Below, in pieces: positions 7,637-12,006 of a DNA stretch of 12,006 nucleotides. The notes under the pieces are model-generated. The model saw only the letters and a program-made list of their open reading frames with translations, did no database searches and had not been told where the DNA came from. How positions within the stretch are numbered: the stretch's first letter is position 1; every line of letters begins with the position of its first letter. The position numbers were made by a program, and so were the translations under genes. Source of the stretch: Bacteroidota bacterium (GTDB lineage Bacteria > Bacteroidota > Bacteroidia > Bacteroidales > JAADJA01); contig JAJRTT010000267.1 in NCBI GenBank assembly GCA_024278155.1, positions 1 to 12,006 on the forward strand, read 5' to 3'.

Positions 7637-7657
7637 ACTACCCACTGCCTATTGCAT
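7637..7657. repeat. Degenerate 7-bp tandem repeat, three units, inverted to 7451
   Basis: The units are ACTACCC, ACTGCCT and ATTGCAT, just after the stop codon of the receptor gene. Read on the minus strand they give ATGCAAT, AGGCAGT, GGGTAGT, which shares AGGCAGT with the array at 7451-7492. The 10-mer CTACCCACTG inside it (7638-7647) also occurs exactly 80 bp away at 7558-7567. Confidence 0.6.
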
Positions 7658-7666
7658 AAAAAGCGA

Positions 7667-10474
7667 CTAGTCCGCATAATTTCCAAGTTTAAAATCATAA
7701 GTGACCGAAAGAATCGGAACGCCAAAAATTGATAATTTATAACCTTTCACTGAACCATCTTCCGACTTAAAATATACGGAATAGGCATTTTTTCTTCCGG
7801 TTAGGTTGTACACCGAAAATATCCAGGAACCATGTAAAAACTTTTTTCGTTTTAGGCTGCCTTCTAATTTCAATGCCAAATCAATCCGAAAATAATCGGG
7901 GATACGGTATTCGTTCCGTAATGAATAGTTCAGGATTTTCTGTCCATCCTGGTAATAGATTGCCGTTGGATATGTTATTGGCCGCCCGGTTGAATAAACA
8001 ACATTGCCTGAAAAACTCACCCGCTTACTGATTTTATAAATTGCCACCAAATTCAATGAATGGGGCTTGTCGTAATTTGCCGGATACGACCTCCCAAAGT
8101 TGTTTTGCTCACCGGTTATTTTATTGTCCACCAAAACTGTTGCACTGGAATAGGTATAATTAACCCATCCATTCAGTTTCCCAAAAGGCTTTTTCACCAT
8201 CAATTCCATTCCATATGAATCGAGTTTTCCCTGTAGCACATCCATTTCCGGGTGTTCGTTCACAACCAGGTTTGCCCCATCTTTATATTCCACCAGGTTT
8301 TGCACTTTTTTGAAATAAGCTTCAACGGAAACCTCAAGGGCCGGATTAATCAGATTTGAGTAAAAACCCAACGAAAACTGGTTCCCTGTCATGGGTTTGA
8401 TATTATTGTTCACCAATTGCCATTTGTCGGTTGGTGAGAGTGCCACCGTGTTCGACAACATGAAAATATACTGGTGCAGGTTATTGTAACTGAATTTCAC
8501 CGAAAGATCAGGATTGATAAGATAAGTGGCGGCAAGCCGCAGGTCCAAGCCATTGTAATCCTGGATTATTTGATTGTTCGAAAACTCCAGTGTGTCGATG
8601 ATATTATCGGGGTTTTTGGGAAGGTTTTCGCCATATTCAAAAACCGAATTAGGCCCGAGGTAAGCATAGTAATTATACCTCACCCCCCCGTAAACAGTCA
8701 GTTTTGGAAATACCTTCCATTCATCGCCCAAATAAGCGGCAAGCTCGGTCCCTTTTTGTTCTCCAAGGTCAAGCGCGGTAATTTGTGAATATTCGTTGAG
8801 CGGGAGTTGGTTTCCATTATCAATTTTGTACAGAACCGAATTGAGGCCATAGCTTATCTGGTGCTTCCCGAACCCCGTTAGCGAAAAATCCAAATCTACT
8901 TCATAATGCTGAAGCTCATAATTCATTTTGTAAGCCGCCAGATCGTATTCATAATTATCTTCGTTGAAATTGTATTGGCCATAGGCGAAGTTCAGGTTGA
9001 AACTATGGCTTCCTGTAAATGCGTGGTTCCATGACAAAGAAGCCCCGGCATTATTGTATCCGTTGTCCACCTTTTTGGCAAGGCTTATTTTATCATAACT
9101 GTAATATGTCAATAGCTTCAATTGGTTTTTGTTGTCAATTTGGTAGGAAAGGTTGATGATGGCATCGCCAAAATTAGCCTTGCTGTTCTTCACATCGGGA
9201 TCCTTCACAAATTTAAGTGCCCAATCGGAATAGGTTGAGCGGAAGCCCACCATATAATTCAGTTTATCCTTGATGGCAGGGCCTTCCACCAGCAGCCTTG
9301 CCGTTATGGGACTTATCCCGCCCCTTGCCGAAAACTTTTCCTTTTTTCCCTGTTTGGGCGTTATGTCGAAAATGGAAGATAACCTACCGCCATATTTTGC
9401 GGGAATATTGCTTTTGTACAAAGTAAAATCGCTGATTGCATCGGGATTAAAGGCCGAGAAAAAGCCAAACAGATGGGATGTGTTGTAAACCGGGATTTTG
9501 CCCATATAAAAAAGGTTCTGGTCGGCTGGGCTGCCGCGTACATTAAATCCTGCAGAACCTTCCCCCACCTGTTGTACGCCGGGAAGTAACAGGGCAACCT
9601 TGATGATGTCCTTTTCACCAAGCACGACAGGGATTTCTTTGATATCCTTGATTGCCAGTTTTTCAAAACCCATTTGTACACCGCGGACATTGTGATGCGA
9701 TTGGGCACTGATTTCCACTTCGTCGATCAGGAAAACCATGCTTGATAGGTAAAAATCCAAATGGCCGCCCGATAAAACCTGCACCTTGAATTTAGCCTCC
9801 TCAAACCCGATACTCCGCACGTTCATGGTAAACTTTCCTTTGGGCAACGTCAGCGCATAAAAACCTTTATCGTTTGTGGCCGCCCCTATTTCCAAATCTT
9901 CCACATAAACCGTGGCACCGATTATCGGTAAACTGTCTTTCAAACTAATGACACGACCGGTGATTTTGGCATGTGAACTAAGCATACCTTCTTTTTTATT
10001 TCCCACAACCTGTGTCCGGGCAATGTATCCACTGTTGGTTTTCAGGAAATTGTCATCTGTTTTCGGCGATATTTTTAATGTATCGGTTTCATCTGTTTTT
10101 GCAAATGTATATTCAAAAAAGTCTTTGGGTAGGTGTGTAATTAATGCTTGCCCTTTTGTAAGGAAAAAATTGCCGTTTTGGTCAAGCGATATTTTTATGT
10201 TGTAGGTTTTAAAGTTTTCGGAAAGTATTCTCCGAAGTTTGGCCGGAGGGTTTTTTATAAGGATATTTATTTCCGGGATTGAATCAGGATTGTAGAAAAA
10301 GCGGACATCAAAATTGTTTTCAACTTTCTCCACAAAACTATCCCATGAAAGGTTATTGTATTCATTACCGAGCATAATTTCCTCCTTTTGACCATAAAGC
10401 TGCACAGTCAAAATGAGAAACAGGAACAGGAATTTCCCTTTCCCTAAAAACCTATTTGGATGAAATATCGTCAC
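7667..10474 (-). CDS. TonB-dependent outer-membrane receptor (STN + CarboxypepD_reg-like + plug + barrel)
   Basis: The protein is a gated outer-membrane channel that imports an unidentified ligand using TonB/ExbBD energy. It has 935 residues. A signal peptide ends in LTVQLYGQ at about residue 29. An STN-like segment follows at about 40-107 (WDSFVEKVENNFDVRFFYNP, then NILIKNPPAKLRRILSENFK). The carboxypeptidase-like regulatory domain is at about 170-245 (ITGRVISLKDSLPIIGATVY, TNDKGFYALTLPKGKF). The plug begins near 255 (EISAQSHHNVRG) and contains VALLLPGVQQVGEGSAGFNV and RGSPADQNLFYMGKIPVYN. The rest is a 22-strand-type barrel ending in VTYDFKLGNYAD. There is no SusD partner, so this is not a classical SusCD pair; DUF4249 follows instead. 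Its ATG at 10474 lies inside the end of the upstream gene (23-bp overlap), which suggests translational coupling. STN domains can bind FecR-type anti-sigma factors, but no sigma/anti-sigma pair is present in the window. Confidence 0.96.
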   Translation of the reverse strand: MTIFHPNRFLGKGKFLFLFLILTVQLYGQKEEIMLGNEYNNLSWDSFVEKVENNFDVRFFYNPDSIPEINILIKNPPAKLRRILSENFKTYNIKISLDQNGNFFLTKGQALITHLPKDFFEYTFAKTDETDTLKISPKTDDNFLKTNSGYIARTQVVGNKKEGMLSSHAKITGRVISLKDSLPIIGATVYVEDLEIGAATNDKGFYALTLPKGKFTMNVRSIGFEEAKFKVQVLSGGHLDFYLSSMVFLIDEVEISAQSHHNVRGVQMGFEKLAIKDIKEIPVVLGEKDIIKVALLLPGVQQVGEGSAGFNVRGSPADQNLFYMGKIPVYNTSHLFGFFSAFNPDAISDFTLYKSNIPAKYGGRLSSIFDITPKQGKKEKFSARGGISPITARLLVEGPAIKDKLNYMVGFRSTYSDWALKFVKDPDVKNSKANFGDAIINLSYQIDNKNQLKLLTYYSYDKISLAKKVDNGYNNAGASLSWNHAFTGSHSFNLNFAYGQYNFNEDNYEYDLAAYKMNYELQHYEVDLDFSLTGFGKHQISYGLNSVLYKIDNGNQLPLNEYSQITALDLGEQKGTELAAYLGDEWKVFPKLTVYGGVRYNYYAYLGPNSVFEYGENLPKNPDNIIDTLEFSNNQIIQDYNGLDLRLAATYLINPDLSVKFSYNNLHQYIFMLSNTVALSPTDKWQLVNNNIKPMTGNQFSLGFYSNLINPALEVSVEAYFKKVQNLVEYKDGANLVVNEHPEMDVLQGKLDSYGMELMVKKPFGKLNGWVNYTYSSATVLVDNKITGEQNNFGRSYPANYDKPHSLNLVAIYKISKRVSFSGNVVYSTGRPITYPTAIYYQDGQKILNYSLRNEYRIPDYFRIDLALKLEGSLKRKKFLHGSWIFSVYNLTGRKNAYSVYFKSEDGSVKGYKLSIFGVPILSVTYDFKLGNYAD

Positions 10475-11204
10475 AATGCGTAAATAGTTGTTTTAATTGA
10501 TTTGCCGTTGCTTTTTTATACTTTATGCTATTTTTCCGTAGAAATTTTTTGATCTCCTGTTTGTGTTCGGGAAAATAATCCAGCATGGTTTTTTTTGTGG
10601 GGAGTTTTTTAAGCTCTCCTTTATCAAAGATGAAAATCATTGATTTTGTTCCCGAATAAAAGCCATGGGGCGAATTTGCCGTGTATTGTGAAACAAATGA
10701 TTTTTGATGTTGGATTACTACTTTGAAATCACCGTTGTAAACCTGTTCCACAAACCCTTTGAACTTAGTATTTGGGAAATATTTTTCACCATTCACAAAA
10801 TAGTGTTCCCCGAAATAAAAAGCTTCAAGAAAATCGGTGTTTAACACAAGTAGGACATCTTCTTTGCTTTTGAGGGTGGTTTTCAGGATTAGTTTCTCAA
10901 TATCAATATTGTACAGGGTTTCCTGTCCATCATATTCTTCATTGTTGATGACCAATGTGCTTTCAGTCCAATTATCCGTCAGGAAATAAGGATCGCCTTT
11001 TGCATTAAAATGTATGGGCAGATAGGCTTTTCCGTTCACCACCCTGTCATCCGTTCCGTAAACCTGTTCGGTGTATTCTTTAAGCTTTTCCAGTTTCGTG
11101 GAATCCTGAATGTGCATTTCCTGTGCTTTGGCCCCAACATATAGAAATGTGAGTAGACAGATAAAAAACAAATCATGTTTCAGGAAACGGATAAAACTGT
11201 GCAT
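10452..11204 (-). CDS. Secreted protein of unknown function, first gene of the receptor locus
   Basis: I do not recognise a named family. The 250-residue product has a signal peptide (hydrophobic DLFFICLLTFLYVGAKA, then QE). The mature part is rich in Lys, aromatic and beta-forming residues (DRVVNGKAYLPIHFNAKGDP, EAFYFGEHYFVNGEKYF, FVEQVYNGDFKVVIQHQKS, GFYSGTKSMIFIF). It ends in a charged helical tail (YFPEHKQEIKKFLRKNSIKY). The tail and the GFYSGTKSM/FDKGELKKLPTKK region remind me of recurring uncharacterised Bacteroidota secreted proteins. I use the ATG at 11204 because it gives a normal signal peptide; one at 11237 adds 11 residues before it. Its stop lies within the receptor gene, whose ATG overlaps it by 23 bp, so the two are very likely cotranscribed. 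An imperfect -7 element (TACTTTTA on the minus strand, 11243-11250) lies about 40 bp upstream. Confidence 0.85.
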   Translation of the reverse strand: MHSFIRFLKHDLFFICLLTFLYVGAKAQEMHIQDSTKLEKLKEYTEQVYGTDDRVVNGKAYLPIHFNAKGDPYFLTDNWTESTLVINNEEYDGQETLYNIDIEKLILKTTLKSKEDVLLVLNTDFLEAFYFGEHYFVNGEKYFPNTKFKGFVEQVYNGDFKVVIQHQKSFVSQYTANSPHGFYSGTKSMIFIFDKGELKKLPTKKTMLDYFPEHKQEIKKFLRKNSIKYKKATANQLKQLFTHCDDISSK

Positions 11205-11416
11205 TACTTTAATTGTATTGTGGAACACAAATTTCAAAAGAATAAAAGTAAGCCTAATTTAGAAAGCTTTGCAGAAATCCTTCCCGATTTTAAAACTTTA
11301 TGTATGAAGACAATTGATATTATAAAAGTGATGGATTGGGTTTTTGGATTATTCATGAAGAACTAAATCGCAAAGGATAAAAGTAAATTATGAGATTTGT
11401 ACATCAGGCATCAAAG

Positions 11417-11536
11417 TCAAGAGATTTTGCTGAGATTGGAGACAAATAAAATTTTACTAAACAATACTTCTTCAGGAAGCATTAAGCCGTCTCTTTCTTT
11501 ATCTATGTTTCTTGGTTTTGAAACTTGTTGTCGCAT
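11417..11536 (-). pseudogene. Possible ORF6N-domain N-terminal remnant, 39 codons
   Basis: ORF6N domains are found in phage-related and chromosomal DNA-binding proteins and typically open with a short leader like 'IP-E-KI-FIRG-KVM'. This 39-codon frame starts at an ATG inside a palindrome and contains LMLPEEVLFSKILFV, which matches that opening up to the point where RG-KVM-D-LA should follow. It then diverges into SNLSKIS and stops. No further ORF6N sequence was found in the neighbouring frames. It may be a truncated remnant or a chance similarity. The low confidence reflects the short match made by eye. Confidence 0.25.
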
Positions 11537-11549
11537 ATTGCGACAACAA
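11525..11549. repeat. Perfect palindrome, 11-bp arms (twin 1)
   Basis: The arms are TTGTTGTCGCA and TGCGACAACAA around TAT. The core GTCGCA/TGCGAC has the same layout as the GTCACA/TGTGAC core of the second palindrome, six bases downstream. Such arms could form hairpins or be operators for a dimeric protein. Confidence 0.8.
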
Positions 11550-11555
11550 AATAAA

Positions 11556-11578
11556 TGAGGTCACAATTTGTGACCTCA
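11556..11578. repeat. Perfect palindrome, 11-bp arms (twin 2)
   Basis: The arms are TGAGGTCACAA and TTGTGACCTCA around one T. On the + strand an A-run follows directly (eight A at 11578-11585). Read on the minus strand, the A-run becomes a T-run that precedes the hairpin, so it is not a minus-strand intrinsic terminator for the T9SS fragment, although readthrough from 11618 would meet this stem soon after the stop. Confidence 0.8.
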
Positions 11579-11617
11579 AAAAAAATGAATTAAAAGAATA
11601 CGTTACATTGAAATGGA

Positions 11618-12006
11618 TTATCTCTTCACAACCTTTTCAGTTTGAATAATATTTCCGTTTTCATTTTTCACTTTCAGGATATATGTGCCTGTATCAAAAT
11701 CATTTAAACTTATGTTGACAACACTTGATTTGTAAGATTTCAGATAAACCATTTTTCCGGAAATGTCATACAATTCAGTAGTGATATCTTGAATTTCATT
11801 TGTTTTCAATTCTTTATTGTAATATTCCTTCCCTCCTGGCTCAAGTCTTCCAGCCTAAGCCAGTATGGTTGTGCAACTTGTGCCAGGTTCTTTACTTGGT
11901 AAGTCAATTTAGTTTTCAAACCCAACCCTGCTTCTCCGAACAAAAAAATTAAAAAAAGGCTTGTGCAAGCTTGTAGCCCATACTTCTTATAATTAATTAC
12001 TATAAA
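11618..12006 (-). pseudogene. C-terminal end of a T9SS cargo protein, frameshifted and cut by the window edge
   Basis: The last 75 or so codons (11618-11854) read YYNKELKTNEIQDITTELYD, then ISGKMVYLKS, ISLNDFDTGTYILKVKNENG and TEKVVKR. This is a type A T9SS sorting domain, which directs export through the Por secretion system and is cleaved or anchored at the surface. The frame has a TAG at 11855-11857 and no good start; a TTG at 11809 would leave a useless 63-residue stub. In a different minus frame, codons from the window edge down to the TGA at 11806-11808 are open. They contain a hydrophobic stretch (CTSLFLIFLFGEAGLG) and LAQVAQPYWLRLEDLSQEG. YWLRLED joined to LEPGGKEYYNKEL by a one-base shift near 11845 would resemble the strand that often precedes these sorting domains. 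The sorting domain is clear; the link to the upstream frame is inference. The usual 'YPNP' motif of this domain is missing. Confidence 0.6.

Larger units (their letters stand above)
11205..11617. other. 413-bp stretch without an intact gene
   Basis: Left part: the probable promoter region of the receptor locus (11205-11300). A + frame at 11175-11366 overlaps the signal peptide of the first gene and has no recognisable content. Right part: a possible ORF6N-like fragment (11417-11536) and two perfect palindromes (11525-11549 and 11556-11578). The rest, about 11300-11416, is AT-rich and shows nothing I can name. Confidence 0.6.

Noticed and set aside
7667..10474. Calling the receptor SusC and the locus a polysaccharide utilisation locus.
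   Set aside because: There is no SusD, glycoside hydrolase or glycan regulator in the window; the DUF4249 pairing points to a different receptor class.
11175..11366. A 63-codon + strand frame at the head of the receptor locus.
   Set aside because: It overlaps antisense the signal-peptide region of the secreted protein gene and shows no recognisable domain.

Overview
The window comes from a member of the Bacteroidota, most likely a Bacteroidales/Marinilabiliales-type organism; the lineage below phylum is inference. The signs are a TonB-dependent receptor with STN and carboxypeptidase-like N-terminal domains, a DUF4249 lipoprotein, an MG2/plug-like secreted protein, a type IX secretion (T9SS) C-terminal sorting domain, start codons with AT-rich leaders instead of Shine-Dalgarno sequences, and an exact TAnnTTTG -7 element before one gene.

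Left part (1-3180): a decayed AbiEii/AbiGii-type nucleotidyltransferase toxin gene (+; two frameshifts and a lost centre) is followed by aspS on the minus strand. Divergent from aspS is a small conserved Bacteroidota protein of unknown function. The intergenic stretch after it holds four closely spaced hairpins. The last one overlaps the stop codon of a convergent gene that resembles the DUF6873/GME-fold (pentein-like) family.

Central and right part (4324-11204): four minus-strand genes look like one outer-membrane transport locus, read from right to left. They are a secreted protein of unknown function, a 935-residue TonB-dependent receptor whose start overlaps it by 23 bp, a DUF4249 lipoprotein, and an MG2/plug-like secreted protein. 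The first two are probably translationally coupled. The later gaps (234 and 205 bp) carry short arrays of degenerate 7-bp repeats. The transported substrate cannot be read from the sequence.

Right edge (11205-12006): about 400 bp without an intact gene hold a pair of perfect palindromes and a short frame resembling an ORF6N-domain N-terminus. An orphan T9SS sorting domain follows, apparently the broken end of a larger cargo gene running off the window. Both ends of the window therefore carry gene debris, and the middle is intact.

I see no complete novel defence or mobile system. The most open items are the twin palindromes with the ORF6N-like remnant, the hairpin cluster, the inverted heptamer arrays, the DUF6873-like protein, and the function of the receptor locus.
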